Shown here: positions 24,380 to 34,167 of the stretch, piece after piece
Position numbering within the stretch: position 1 is the stretch's first letter
Layout: every line of letters begins with the position of its first letter
Source: Paenibacillus sp. JCM 10914
Lineage (GTDB): Bacteria; Bacillota; Bacilli; Paenibacillales; Paenibacillaceae
Direction: 5' to 3'
Length of the DNA stretch: 64,000 nucleotides
Assembly (NCBI RefSeq): GCF_001315105.1
Contig: NZ_BAZR01000030.1
Coordinates: 1 to 64,000 of the forward strand
Translations under genes and position numbers: made by a program
Notes under the pieces: generated by a model
Seen by the model: only the letters and a program-made list of their open reading frames with translations
Told to the model about the DNA's origin: nothing
Databases searched by the model: none

Positions 24380-26098
24380 TTATATCTCCATGATGGACGG
24401 CATGATATAGGGGCTTCTTCCAAGCTCGCGTTTGAAATAGCGATTCAAGGTCGTGTTCGTCATCTGTTCCCAAGCGGCGCGGTTATACTCACGCTGCTCA
24501 CCCGCTTTGTTCAGTTGCTTGCGCAGCATGGCTTCTACACGTCGCAGCAGGGGCTTCGAATCCTGCATATAAACAAACCCACGCGTAATCAGTTCAGGAC
24601 CCGACATGAGCTTACGCGTCTGCGTATTAATCGTCATAGCCACGATCACGACACCGTCATGTGCAAGCTGAACGCGCTCCTCAAGCAGCTCCTTCTCATG
24701 TGTCCGAAGTTCTCCGTTATTGATATAGACATCCCCAGAAGGGATATTACGGCCCTTACGCGCGTAGTTGCGGAACATGGATAGCGTATTGCCAATATTC
24801 ATCAGATAGACATTGCTGTCTTGCACGCCAACTTGCACGGCCAGATGGCGATGGTTCAACAGCATGCGGTATTCGCCGTGAATGGGTACGAAGTATTTGG
24901 GTCTCAAGCTGCTGATCATCAGCTTCAAGTCTTCGCGACAACCGTGACCGGAAGTATGGATATCCAGTATGGATCCGTATTTCACTTCAGCGCCAGCCCG
25001 CATCAGCAGATCGATGCTGCGGTTTACATTCTGAGTATTGCCCGGTATCGGTGATGACGAGAAGATCACGGTATCTTGCGGATGAATTGAAATTGAACGA
25101 TGCGCCCCTGATGCGATCCGGGTTAATGCCGCATTAGGCTCACCCTGACTGCCTGTACAGATAATCAGCACTTGTTCGTCACGGTAGCGGTTAACGGCTT
25201 TGACATCGATCAGCATGCCGTCAGGAACCCGGATGTATCCAAGCTCCTGGCCGATAACAAACACTTTTTCCATACTGCGTCCGACGATAGCTATCTTTCG
25301 TCCGGTACGAATGGCAGCTTCGACCACCTGTTGCAAACGGTGGACATTCGATGCGAATGTGGCAAACAATATTCGTCCAGGACATTCCTGAAATTGCTTG
25401 AGGATCGAATTGCCAACGGTGCGTTCGGACGGAGTGAACCCGTCACGTTCACTATTCGTACTGTCGGCCATGAGTGCCAGCACGCCCTTCTTGCCGATCT
25501 GCATAATTTTGTGCAGGTTAGCAGGCTTGTCCTCCGGCGTGAAGTCAAACTTAAAGTCGCCAGTATGTACGACCGGTCCGTAAGGTGTCTCTACAACAAT
25601 TCCGAAACAATCCGGGATGCTGTGAGTGGTTCTGAAGAAGTGGACCGAGAGATTGCGGAAGGTGAAGGTCTCGTCTTCATGGAATACGCGCAGATCACTT
25701 TGATCCAACAGGCGATGTTCTTCCAACTTGGCACGCACGAGACCGATGGTCAAAGGCCCCCCGTAAATCGGCATTTGAATCTGGCGCAGCACATACGGGA
25801 TGGCACCGATATGATCCTCATGACCATGCGTGAGGAATAACCCCTTTACTTTATGTTTGTTATCGATGAGATAACGGATATCCGGGATGATGTAATCGAC
25901 GCCGCTCATCTCGGCATCCGGAAATTTCAATCCGGCATCAATGAGGATGATTTCGTTCTTGAATTCAACGCCATACATATTCTTGCCGATTTCTCCAAGC
26001 CCCCCCAGAGCGAAGATGCGTACGGGCGGTGCGGAAGGCCTCGGTTTTTTCGTAGGCTTGGCCTTAGTAACTTGATCTGTAAGCAAGGGTTTAGACAT
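24380..26098 (-). CDS. rnj: Ribonuclease J
   Basis: A beta-CASP metallo-beta-lactamase RNase with endonuclease and 5'-3' exonuclease activity, central to mRNA turnover and rRNA maturation. The 572-residue product has an extra Pro/Lys-rich N-terminal tail (residues 1-25). The zinc site THGHEDHIGAIPY is intact, unlike degenerate J2 enzymes, and VVHTGDFKFDF, FATFASNVHRLQQV, the GSQGEPNAAL block and HTSGHG follow. The C-terminal domain ends in SIMEI. Family length is about 555. It may be a second RNase J, since Bacillota usually carry two. Site GAGAGGA twelve bases before the ATG. Confidence 0.93.
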   Translation of the reverse strand: MSKPLLTDQVTKAKPTKKPRPSAPPVRIFALGGLGEIGKNMYGVEFKNEIILIDAGLKFPDAEMSGVDYIIPDIRYLIDNKHKVKGLFLTHGHEDHIGAIPYVLRQIQMPIYGGPLTIGLVRAKLEEHRLLDQSDLRVFHEDETFTFRNLSVHFFRTTHSIPDCFGIVVETPYGPVVHTGDFKFDFTPEDKPANLHKIMQIGKKGVLALMADSTNSERDGFTPSERTVGNSILKQFQECPGRILFATFASNVHRLQQVVEAAIRTGRKIAIVGRSMEKVFVIGQELGYIRVPDGMLIDVKAVNRYRDEQVLIICTGSQGEPNAALTRIASGAHRSISIHPQDTVIFSSSPIPGNTQNVNRSIDLLMRAGAEVKYGSILDIHTSGHGCREDLKLMISSLRPKYFVPIHGEYRMLLNHRHLAVQVGVQDSNVYLMNIGNTLSMFRNYARKGRNIPSGDVYINNGELRTHEKELLEERVQLAHDGVVIVAMTINTQTRKLMSGPELITRGFVYMQDSKPLLRRVEAMLRKQLNKAGEQREYNRAAWEQMTNTTLNRYFKRELGRSPYIMPSIMEI

Positions 26099-26286
26099 AA
26101 TGTGAATGAATCCTCTCTATGGTAATTAAGGCATAAGCCTGGACATTAAAAATAATCTTCTCTACTTAAGATAGCAGAAAGTTCAAGCTTCGTGAAACGG
26201 TTTTCGAAATTCATGTTCATTTTCGGTCGGGACAGTCACCTATTTTTGCTCAATCTTATATGTTGTAGCAAGAGGAGGTACTAGTG

Positions 26287-27036
26287 ATGAGCCGATTATT
26301 GACCATCGATAGTATGGGTGCTTCATTAGAATTATTAGAGGGTTGGCAGCGTGACGCGATGATCCAATTAAATAGGAAGCTGTCCGACCGCTCTGCGAAG
26401 TTTCCTTGTATCCCGGCTGTTCAAGGACATGCGCTGCAGCATTTCAGATATGGCTTTATTCCTTTGGGCGAAGCTCCGGAATCGGCTGAAATCCTGGCGG
26501 GGCTGCTCCACGAGTATGGCAGAGGCTCGCGGCAGTTTGGCCCCTATACTTCCCTGGTTGTACTGATTCATGCGGAAGAGAGGGACCATCAGGTTGGCGT
26601 CGAATATTATGAGCGGCTATTTTGGCAGCTCTTAAGCAGAACAACGGCCTATGACACGCAGCCTTGGCCAACCGATTTGCCGGAGGTACCCTCTGAGCAT
26701 CTCTGGGAATATTGTTATGGTGGCGAGCCGTACTTCGTATACTGCGGAACGCCTGCGCACGAAAATCGTCAAAGTCGATCATTTCCATATATGATGTTAG
26801 CCTTTACCCCGCGCTGGGTGCTGCAGCAATTCAATGCCAGGGCGAAGCAGGCGCAGCGTACGAAAGAGTTGATCAGACAGAGACTGGCTGCCTATGATCC
26901 GGTACCGCCACATCCCGATTTGAAATTTTACGGTGCCGAAGATAATTATGAATGGAAGCAGTATTTCTTGCGTGACGATAATGAATCCTTGCCCAAGTGT
27001 CCTTTTGCACGAATGTTTCGTGAAACCACCCAGTAA
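26287..27036 (+). CDS. YqcI/YcgG family protein (GntA-like heme N-oxygenase family)
   Basis: 249 residues, soluble. It shows the family's blocks in order: FPCIPAVQG, FRYGFIP, YTSLVVLIH, ERLFWQLL, the WEYCYGGEPYFVYCGTPAH region, SRSFPYMMLAFTPRWVL, IRQRLAAYDPVPPHPDLKFYG and EWKQYFLRDDNESLPKCPF. Members include GntA, a heme-dependent enzyme that N-hydroxylates an arginine-derived precursor in guanitoxin synthesis; most Bacillota members have no known role. No biosynthetic genes accompany it here. Start GTG 26284 or ATG 26287 after AGGAGG; the ATG has better spacing. Confidence 0.8.
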   Translation: MSRLLTIDSMGASLELLEGWQRDAMIQLNRKLSDRSAKFPCIPAVQGHALQHFRYGFIPLGEAPESAEILAGLLHEYGRGSRQFGPYTSLVVLIHAEERDHQVGVEYYERLFWQLLSRTTAYDTQPWPTDLPEVPSEHLWEYCYGGEPYFVYCGTPAHENRQSRSFPYMMLAFTPRWVLQQFNARAKQAQRTKELIRQRLAAYDPVPPHPDLKFYGAEDNYEWKQYFLRDDNESLPKCPFARMFRETTQ

Positions 27037-27050
27037 GCTGCCCGAACTAG

Positions 27051-27088
27051 GCCATCGGCATGCGCTGTAGCGCATGCGATGGCTTTTT
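27051..27088 (+). terminator. Terminator after the YqcI-like gene
   Basis: GCCATCG (27051-27057) pairs with CGATGGC (27077-27083) and CATGCGC with GCGCATG inside, one bulged base, followed by TTTTT. Confidence 0.9.
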
Positions 27089-27221
27089 ATTATGCATTTG
27101 TTCCATTATATAGATTTCTGCCCTTGGAAGTAAATGTTATCCCTGCTATACAAAATTTTACCAATATAAAATTGAGGGTCATGAATCGGATGGGTCCGTG
27201 ATTCGTACATGCTTACCGAAA

Positions 27222-28103
27222 TTATAATTTCTTCCGATATTCCGACGGGGTGCAATTCATAATCTTCCGAAATACACGAACAAAATAACTGATATGCCCG
27301 AATCCGACATCGAGTGCGATGTCGGATATTTTATGTTCCGGATGACGCAGCAACAGCTCCGCTGCTTGGCGCACGCGATAGGAATTAATATAGTCCATCG
27401 GCGTCTGGCCGGTCATGGACTTAAAGAAGCGGCAGAACTGTCCCTCGCTCATCGGAATGAGTGCGGCCAGTTCGCGTAATCGAATCGGCTGCTGGTAATG
27501 GTTCTGGATATGAACGATGACCTTTTTCAATCGTTCGCTTCGCGTCATATCCGCGGCCTCGCTGCGGCTCCGATTGGCCAACCTGCCCGAAGCGGAAGCG
27601 TGGAACAGCATCAGGAATAGATGTCCTTTAATGGCTGCCTCATATCCATTTGGCGTCTCTTCGGATAGTACGATCATCTGCTGTATGTGATCGATGAGTC
27701 GTGGATCGGTTTGCGATGTGATCAGTCGTGGAAATGCGGCTTTGCGTTCCTGAAACGGAACGATGAATTCTTCCTGCACGGAATCGTAGTGCGCGCTTGC
27801 CAGCATGCCAAAATCGAATACCATCGCGCAGAAACTGCAGCCCTTATCTCCTTGTGCAAGCCCTGTGTGGATGTCGCCACCGTCGATAAATATAGCTTCG
27901 CCAGCACGGACGGGGATATATTCGCTGTCAATTTGGAACAGAACCTCACCGTCGATGCAATAGAGGATCTCAGCTTCCTTGTGCCAGTGGGTGTCTACAA
28001 CGTGCGCGCCAGGGTTAAACTGGCGCCAGTAGGCGCCGAACGGGAACTGATCGTTACCGTGGATCGTGCTTTCTTGGAGTGACTGCCTGAAGGTCTGATC
28101 CAT
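27222..28103 (-). CDS. AraC-family transcriptional regulator with cupin sensor
   Basis: 293 residues: an N-terminal cupin (AraC ligand-binding) domain with VVDTHWHKEAEILYCIDGEV and AGEAIFIDGGDIHTG, and a C-terminal double helix-turn-helix (about residues 190-290) with LRELAALIPMSEGQFCRFFK and ISDIALDVGFGHISYFVRVF. Such regulators bind a sugar in the cupin and activate the adjacent operon. It is divergent from the GH31 alpha-xylosidase gene with 172 bases between, which holds repeated AATATTGAT sites. The inducer is therefore probably an isoprimeverose- or xylose-like sugar (inference). Site GAAAGGAGAG. Confidence 0.88.
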   Translation of the reverse strand: MDQTFRQSLQESTIHGNDQFPFGAYWRQFNPGAHVVDTHWHKEAEILYCIDGEVLFQIDSEYIPVRAGEAIFIDGGDIHTGLAQGDKGCSFCAMVFDFGMLASAHYDSVQEEFIVPFQERKAAFPRLITSQTDPRLIDHIQQMIVLSEETPNGYEAAIKGHLFLMLFHASASGRLANRSRSEAADMTRSERLKKVIVHIQNHYQQPIRLRELAALIPMSEGQFCRFFKSMTGQTPMDYINSYRVRQAAELLLRHPEHKISDIALDVGFGHISYFVRVFRKIMNCTPSEYRKKL

Positions 28104-28149
28104 CCAGAGCTCTCCTTTCGAATGAGAATAAGGTTGTATTTATATATTC

Positions 28150-28212
28150 ATCAATATCGTGCTATAAAAGTGCGTAATATTGATAGTTGGAGTCAATATT
28201 GATCAGTATAAT
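28150..28212 (+). promoter_or_regulatory. AraC-type operator repeats and GH31 promoter
   Basis: AATATTGAT occurs as a direct repeat at 28176-28184 and 28195-28203, 19 bases apart, and its inverse ATCAATAT lies at 28150-28157. A perfect -10 TATAAT (28207-28212) follows the second copy with no good -35, the form expected of a promoter that needs an activator bound next to the polymerase. Confidence 0.55.
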
Positions 28213-28216
28213 GACA

Positions 28217-28231
28217 TTATAACGCTTACAA
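28217..28231. promoter_or_regulatory. cre site downstream of the GH31 -10 element
   Basis: On the minus strand TTGTAAGCGTTATAA matches WTGNAANCGNWNNCW except for one position. It begins four bases after the -10, where CcpA would block transcription start. Confidence 0.6.
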
Positions 28232-28275
28232 CACTGATTTCAATTTTCAAAATATAGAAAGGTGGTTTTCAGAAC

Positions 28276-30603
28276 ATGAAATTTACAGACGGCAACTGGA
28301 TGGTTCGCGAAGGATTCTCCATCGCGGGCGCGGTGCAAGCCTATGATTTTGCAGTGAAAGATAACACATTGACGGCCTACGCGTCCACGGCACCGATACC
28401 GGGAAGGGGAGCAACGATTAATGCTCAGCTCATCACGGTCATATTCCACTCTCCTGCTCCTGGCGTTATTGGGGTCAAGCTCGTCCATTATGCAGGCATA
28501 CGCGAGCGGGGACCCGCGTTCCAATTGTACAAGGCGGAGGGAAGCCATGCGGTTATTGAGGAGAATGATCAGGAAGCAAGCCTCAAGAGCGGCAATTTGC
28601 GGGCAGTCATTCGGAAAGGCCCGGAATGGTCGGTGCATTTTTACAGAGGAGAAGAGCGGATTACGGGCAGCCGCTTTAAATCCATGGCGCACGTCGTAGA
28701 AGAGGGCGGTCAAGCCTACATGCGCGAAGAGCTGGATCTTGGCGTTGGGGAGTGGGTGTATGGTCTTGGCGAGCGCTTCACTTCGTTTGTGAAGAATGGT
28801 CAGGTTGTAGACATCTGGAATCAGGACGGAGGCACAAGCTCAGAACAGGCTTACAAGAATATTCCGTTCTATATGACCAACAAGGGTTACGGAGTGTTCG
28901 TCAACCAGCCGGATCGGGTCTCCTTTGAAGTGGCTTCGGAGAAGGTCAAGCGCGTGCAGTTCAGCGTATCTGGCGAATCGCTTGAATACTTCATCATGGA
29001 TGGTCCTGACCCGAAAGGTGTGCTTGACAAGTACACGAACCTGACAGGGAAGCCTGCGCTTCCACCTGCTTGGACGTTCGGTCTGTGGCTCTCTACTTCA
29101 TTCACCACCCAATATGACGAAGCGACGGTTAACTCCTTCGTGGACGGCATGCTGGAGCGTGATATTCCGCTGGAGGTATTCCACTTCGATTGCTTCTGGA
29201 TGAAGGGACTTACCTGGACCGATTTTCAGTGGGACGAGGAGGTATTCCCTGATCCCGCAGGCATGCTGAAGCGGTTGAAAGAGAAAGGCCTGAAGATATG
29301 CGTGTGGATTAACCCGTATATTGCTCAACGGTCGCGTCTGTTCGAGGAAGGGCGTGAGCGAGGCTATCTCGTGAAGAAGCCTAATGGAGACGTATGGCAG
29401 TGGAACATGTGGCAGCCGGGAATGGCTCTGGTTGATTTCACGAATCCGGATGCGTGCGAGTGGTATGCAACCTACCTGCGAGAACTTGCTGATATGGGCG
29501 TGGACAGCTTCAAGACGGATTTCGGTGAGCGTATCCCAACGGACGTGGTATATCACGATGGTTCCGATCCACATAAAATGCACAACTATTACACGCAGCT
29601 CTACAACAAAGTGGTGTTTGACGTACTCGTTGAGAAGTTCGGCAATAATCAGGCTGCGGTCTTCGCTCGTTCCGCAACCGCGGGCGGACAGCAGTTCCCT
29701 GTGCATTGGGGAGGAGATTGCTACGCGGACTATGAATCGATGGCAGAAAGCCTGCGCGGCGGATTGTCGCTTGGCCTTGGCGGTTTCGGATTCTGGAGCC
29801 ACGATATTGGTGGCTTCGAGAATACTGCGCCGGCGCACGTGTTTAAACGCTGGCTTGCTTTTGGATTATTATCCAGCCATAGCCGCCTGCACGGCAGCAG
29901 CTCCTACCGCGTGCCTTGGTCTTACGATGAAGAGGCCGTCGATGTTACGCGCTACTTCACGAAGCTCAAGAGCCGCCTGATGCCTTACCTGTTCTATACG
30001 GCTGTGCAAGCATCGGAACAAGGGATACCGAGCATGCGGGCCATGTTCCTTGAATTCCCGCAGGATCCGGCTGCGGAGATGCTGGACCGTCAGTATATGC
30101 TCGGTGATTCGCTGTTGGTTGCGCCTGTATTCAGTGAGAGCGGGGATGTTCAGTATTATCTGCCGCAGGGTCGATGGACTCATCTCTTGACAGGCGAGAC
30201 CGTCCAGGGCGGAAGTTGGCGCCGGGAAGCCTATGACTTCCTCAGCTTGCCAATATTCGTGCGGGAGAACTCGTTCCTCGCGCTGGGAGCGGAGGATAAC
30301 GGGCCCGAATATGATTATGCCAATGGCGTAGAGCTTGGCTTGTATGCACTCGCCGAGGGTCAGGCAGCCGCTGCCGCAGTCGTAGATATGAATGGAGAAC
30401 GTGAGCTTGAGGTACGTGCGATCCGTGAAGGCAACCGGATTGAATTCACGGCTGTCGGCTCAGGCAAGCCGTACTCCGTGAAGCTCCACGGCATGAGTGA
30501 TGTCTCGAGTGTGAATGGTCAAGACATCAAGCATGAAGATGGCCGTGTTCTAGTGGCGGCAGGAGAAGGTACACATACATTTGCGGTTGTACTGAATAGT
30601 TAA
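28276..30603 (+). CDS. yicI: Alpha-xylosidase (GH31, YicI type)
   Basis: Hydrolyses alpha-1,6-linked xylose from the non-reducing end of xyloglucan oligosaccharides and isoprimeverose. 775 residues against 772 for E. coli YicI, and no signal peptide, so cytosolic. The nucleophile Asp415 is in FKTDFGERIP and the acid/base Asp481 in HWGGDCYADYESM; upstream are the N-terminal beta-sandwich with YGLGERFTSF and the barrel entry FDCFWMKG. The start ATG 28276 follows AAAGGTGG. Activated presumably by the divergent AraC regulator and repressed through the cre site. Confidence 0.93.
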   Translation: MKFTDGNWMVREGFSIAGAVQAYDFAVKDNTLTAYASTAPIPGRGATINAQLITVIFHSPAPGVIGVKLVHYAGIRERGPAFQLYKAEGSHAVIEENDQEASLKSGNLRAVIRKGPEWSVHFYRGEERITGSRFKSMAHVVEEGGQAYMREELDLGVGEWVYGLGERFTSFVKNGQVVDIWNQDGGTSSEQAYKNIPFYMTNKGYGVFVNQPDRVSFEVASEKVKRVQFSVSGESLEYFIMDGPDPKGVLDKYTNLTGKPALPPAWTFGLWLSTSFTTQYDEATVNSFVDGMLERDIPLEVFHFDCFWMKGLTWTDFQWDEEVFPDPAGMLKRLKEKGLKICVWINPYIAQRSRLFEEGRERGYLVKKPNGDVWQWNMWQPGMALVDFTNPDACEWYATYLRELADMGVDSFKTDFGERIPTDVVYHDGSDPHKMHNYYTQLYNKVVFDVLVEKFGNNQAAVFARSATAGGQQFPVHWGGDCYADYESMAESLRGGLSLGLGGFGFWSHDIGGFENTAPAHVFKRWLAFGLLSSHSRLHGSSSYRVPWSYDEEAVDVTRYFTKLKSRLMPYLFYTAVQASEQGIPSMRAMFLEFPQDPAAEMLDRQYMLGDSLLVAPVFSESGDVQYYLPQGRWTHLLTGETVQGGSWRREAYDFLSLPIFVRENSFLALGAEDNGPEYDYANGVELGLYALAEGQAAAAAVVDMNGERELEVRAIREGNRIEFTAVGSGKPYSVKLHGMSDVSSVNGQDIKHEDGRVLVAAGEGTHTFAVVLNS

Positions 30604-30629
30604 TTTATCACATGAACAATATGGAAAAT

Positions 30630-30657
30630 GCCCGGAATCGCGAGAATGGTTACGGGC
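30630..30657 (+). terminator. Terminator after the alpha-xylosidase gene
   Basis: GCCCG (30630-30634) pairs with CGGGC (30653-30657) around an 18-base loop, followed by TTCTTCCC and eight T. The stem is short. Confidence 0.55.
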
Positions 30658-30698
30658 TTCTTCCCTCTTTTTTTGCAGAGTGATTTAGGGATGCCTGT

Positions 30699-30704
30699 TA
30701 TAAT
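30699..30704 (+). promoter_or_regulatory. -10 element of the first YesMN operon
   Basis: A TATAAT box 92 bases before the kinase start; a TTGCAG at 30673 is 20 bases upstream, too far for an ideal -35. Confidence 0.4.
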
Positions 30705-30735
30705 GAGGATACGGCAGCCGTTAGCACATATGGAA

Positions 30736-30750
30736 TTGCAACCGTTTTCT
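30736..30750 (+). promoter_or_regulatory. cre site in the YesM leader
   Basis: TTGCAACCGTTTTCT matches WTGNAANCGNWNNCW at every position. It lies 31 bases after the -10, a position where bound CcpA acts as a transcription roadblock. Confidence 0.6.
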
Positions 30751-30795
30751 TATACGATTGCCGACGATGATGGGACAGGAGCGAGGGCGGTTACG

Positions 30796-32604
30796 ATGCT
30801 ATCTTTTTTCATCCAGGTCTTAAACAATATGAAGATTCGCAATAAACTGATACTTTCTTTTGTGGTGGTCGTCTTTGTTCCAGTGGCGATAGTCGGTATA
30901 TTTTTGACTGGTGAATTACGCAAATTTGCCTTTAATAATGCTTTGGAACAAGCGTATCAGAATTTGGACCGGGTGAAGAAGCGGTCTTCCGAGGTCATTA
31001 ACGTAGCGGACGATCTGTCTTACCGCCTATCCTATGATCAACGCTTGAAGAATGTCGCTAACCATCAATATGAAAGCGTATACGATGTGTTTTTGGCTTA
31101 CCGTGATTATCCCGATCTTCAACAGGCAATCAGAATGTATAAGGAAATATCGAATATCCGATTTTACAGCGACAATTCGACCTTAATCAACAATTGGGAG
31201 TTTATTTATCCTGAGCAGGACATCAGACAGGCGGAATGGTACACAAGAGCCGAGCAGAAGATTGGATTGGTTCACTGGGATTACATTCAAGACGAGCGCG
31301 ATCACAAGTTCTATCTGAGTCTCATTAAGGGGGTTGACCTGGGCAGCAAAGATAACCGTGGCGTGCTTGTCATCAATGTGAATTCGAATATGCTGAATAC
31401 GATTCTGAGTCAAGAGAATTTCGATACGCTTATTGTTGACAGCAAGAACAACATTGTGGCAGCCAACCGTCCCGAATTATACGGAAGGACGCTTGCCGAT
31501 ATTAATGATCATTCCGGAGCTGTGTACCAGCAGAAGGGCACTCATGAATCCGTCATAAACGAAGAGGCTTCCAAGGTACTGATTGAGCCGCTCAATACAG
31601 AGTCAGGCGTGAACGGCCTGCGAATTATTTCGATCTTCTCGATTGACAGCATCGTGGCGGGCGCCAACCGGATCAGCCAATTGGCAATGACCGTCATCAT
31701 CATCAGCCTGCTGCTTGCTGTTCTCTTGATTTACAGCTTCTCTTCCTTGATATCCAATCGATTGCTGCGGCTGAGCAAGCATATCACCAAGGTGGGCACA
31801 GGCAATCTCGGTGTGGTTATGGTTATTGACGGCAAGGATGAGATCGGACAATTATCGCGTCAGTTTAATTCCATGGTAGGTAATATCAATGAGCTGATGA
31901 ATGAAGTTCAGGATTCCAATCAGCAGAAACGGCGGATGGAGCAGAAGCAGAATGAGATCAAGTTCAAGATGATGGCGAGCCAAATCAATCCCCATTTCCT
32001 GTTTAATGCCCTTGAAGCAATTCGGATGGAGGCTCATCTGAAGGGGGAGACGGAAATCGCCCGCATTGTTCGTCTGCTTGGTAAGATGATGCGCAGCAAT
32101 CTGGAGGTGGGCAACGGTAAAACCACAATCCAAGATGAGATCGAGATGGTTCAGTGCTATCTTGATATACAGAAATTCCGTTACGAGGATCGGCTCAAAT
32201 ATGAGTTGGTTGTCGATCCAGCTGCGAATCGTGTCCGAATCCCGCCGCTGATCATTCAGCCGTTGGTCGAGAACGCGGTGATTCACGGCATGGATCATAA
32301 AGAAGAAGGAACGTGCATACGGGTTCTTGTCTCCGTAAGCGAAGACAGAATTCATGTGTCGACCGTGGATAATGGGGCAGGCATTTCAGCGGAAAGACTG
32401 GAGTTGATCGATGGTTTTCTGAACGATTCCGATGAGGCGGATGGCGGCAGAATCGGCCTGCGGAATGTACATGTAAGGTTGCAGCTCACATACGGTCCGG
32501 AAGCGGGTCTAACTATCTACAGCGAGCCGGGATTAGGAACACGCATTGATTTCAGTATTCCGACAGGAGGAGAGAATGATGATGAACGTGCTGATCGTGG
32601 ATGA
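30796..32604 (+). CDS. yesM: Sensor histidine kinase, YesM/LytS type
   Basis: 602 residues: membrane helix about 18-38, an extracytoplasmic sensor of about 250 residues, second helix about 295-318 (MTVIIISLLLAVLLIYSFSS), HAMP, then the His_kinase box QINPHFLFNAL (His near 399) and a HATPase domain with VENAVIHG and IGLRNVHVRL. A longer frame begins at 30628, but that segment overlaps the terminator and promoter; ATG 30796 after GGAGCGAGGGCGG gives a normal N-terminus. The regulator gene overlaps its 3' end. It probably senses an oligosaccharide or its binding protein and controls the importer at 34504. Confidence 0.88.
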   Translation: MLSFFIQVLNNMKIRNKLILSFVVVVFVPVAIVGIFLTGELRKFAFNNALEQAYQNLDRVKKRSSEVINVADDLSYRLSYDQRLKNVANHQYESVYDVFLAYRDYPDLQQAIRMYKEISNIRFYSDNSTLINNWEFIYPEQDIRQAEWYTRAEQKIGLVHWDYIQDERDHKFYLSLIKGVDLGSKDNRGVLVINVNSNMLNTILSQENFDTLIVDSKNNIVAANRPELYGRTLADINDHSGAVYQQKGTHESVINEEASKVLIEPLNTESGVNGLRIISIFSIDSIVAGANRISQLAMTVIIISLLLAVLLIYSFSSLISNRLLRLSKHITKVGTGNLGVVMVIDGKDEIGQLSRQFNSMVGNINELMNEVQDSNQQKRRMEQKQNEIKFKMMASQINPHFLFNALEAIRMEAHLKGETEIARIVRLLGKMMRSNLEVGNGKTTIQDEIEMVQCYLDIQKFRYEDRLKYELVVDPAANRVRIPPLIIQPLVENAVIHGMDHKEEGTCIRVLVSVSEDRIHVSTVDNGAGISAERLELIDGFLNDSDEADGGRIGLRNVHVRLQLTYGPEAGLTIYSEPGLGTRIDFSIPTGGENDDERADRG

Positions 32605-34137
32605 TGAACCTAAACTGCGCGAGGGTCTGAAAAGTATTGTGTCTTGGCATGAGCTGGGCTATCAAGTTGTGGATACGGCAGCTAACGGAAGCGAAGCGTT
32701 AGAGAAACATCGGCTGTATTCACCGGATCTAATGCTGATTGATATTCGGATGCCGGGCATGGACGGACTCCAACTGATCGAAGCCATTAGGGCGAAGGAT
32801 TCCGATATTCATCTCTTGATTCTGAGCGGTTATGCTGATTTTGATTATGCCAAGCAGGCGATAGCCACCGAGTGGACGGATATTTGCTAAAGCCCGTGGA
32901 CGAGGAGGAACTGGTACGGTATCTGCTTCAGATTAAACAATCGATTGAACAGGAGCAAGAGTGGGTCACGATGAATCGGGCGGCATCCGAATGGAACCGG
33001 GCGCAATTCTTGCAAGCATGGCTGACCGAAGAAATTCAGACGGATGCCGTCTCAAGGCAGATGGCAGAGGGGCTTAAACTATGCTGGGAGCATTATCAGG
33101 TGCTGCTTGTACATGTCCAGGGAGAGGAAATCGGTTCAGAGACTGGACTGTCATTGAAGCATCAGCTGATAACTCGATTTGAGGAGAATGAGCAGGGTGT
33201 CGTTTTCCCGATTCAAGGTGATCTTGCGATATTACTGCCAACTCCGGTGCTTACGAGCGGTTCGCGTAACGCATTGCGGAAGCAACTGGCGGATCTCGTA
33301 AAGAAGCGCGGAGCGGGTTCCTTTACGGCAGCATTAGGTCCTTCCGTGCACGATTTGGAGGGCATCAACCTGTCATATCAAACGGCCAAGGAATTGATGC
33401 GGGAGCGGTTTTTTTATCCTTCAGGTGAGATGTTGTCCAGTGAATCGACCAGGTACCTCTTAGATGCTCTAAACAGCGGGGAAGCATTACGTTCATACGA
33501 CTCTGCACCTATCATTGAACAACTGTATTACGCCGTAGATATAGGGAATGTAGAAGTGCTGCACAAGCTTATCCAGCAGGCGGTCGCCGCGATGCTGAAC
33601 GAGCAATACACTGAGAGTGGCATGAGAAACGCGCTCGCCGAGCTGCTTACCAGTATCCATAATAAATGGACCTTGCGTCGAACAGACCCGCAAACCCGGG
33701 CGATGGATTATTCGGATCGGATCGCCGCTGTATTCCGCCAGCGTACGTTAGAAGATCTTCATGCTCATGTCGCGGAGTTTCTCGGGGAATTAAGCTCTTG
33801 TGCTGCATGCGATAGCAGAGATCAAGGGATGAAGCAGATTATGGACCTCATCCAGCGAAATTACAGCGAGAACATTAAACTGGAAACATTAGCCTCGGTA
33901 TTTAACTATAACAGCGCCTATTTAGGGAAGATGTTCAAGAATTCAACAGGTGAATATTTCAACACGTATTTGGACAAAGTGCGTATCAACAAAGCGAAGG
34001 ATCTGCTGAAGCAGGGGATGAAGGTGTACCAGGTAGCGGAAAAAGTGGGGTATACCAACGTGGATTACTTCCACAGCAAGTTTAAAAAATACGTAGGCAC
34101 GTCCCCTTCCAACTTCCGTAAAGAGCTGGAGCTGTAA
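32576..34137 (+). pseudogene. yesN: YesN-type response regulator (REC + AraC HTH), one frameshift
   Basis: The first frame has a receiver domain (NVLIVDDEPKLREG, phosphorylated Asp in LMLIDIRMPGMDG) and stops at 32890 with TEWTDIC. Adding one G at 32868-32871 (ACCGAGTGG to ACCGGAGTGG) restores ATGVDGYLLKPVDEEELV and joins the frame ending at 34137. That part carries a linker and a C-terminal AraC double helix-turn-helix (LETLASVFNYNSAYLGKMFK, VAEKVGYTNVDYFHSKF). The full product is about 520 residues. Start ATG 32576 after AGGAGG, overlapping the kinase gene. The gene is probably intact and activates the importer operon downstream. Confidence 0.87.
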
Positions 34138-34167
34138 TTTGTTGAAACTTCAATTATTCTCTTGTCG

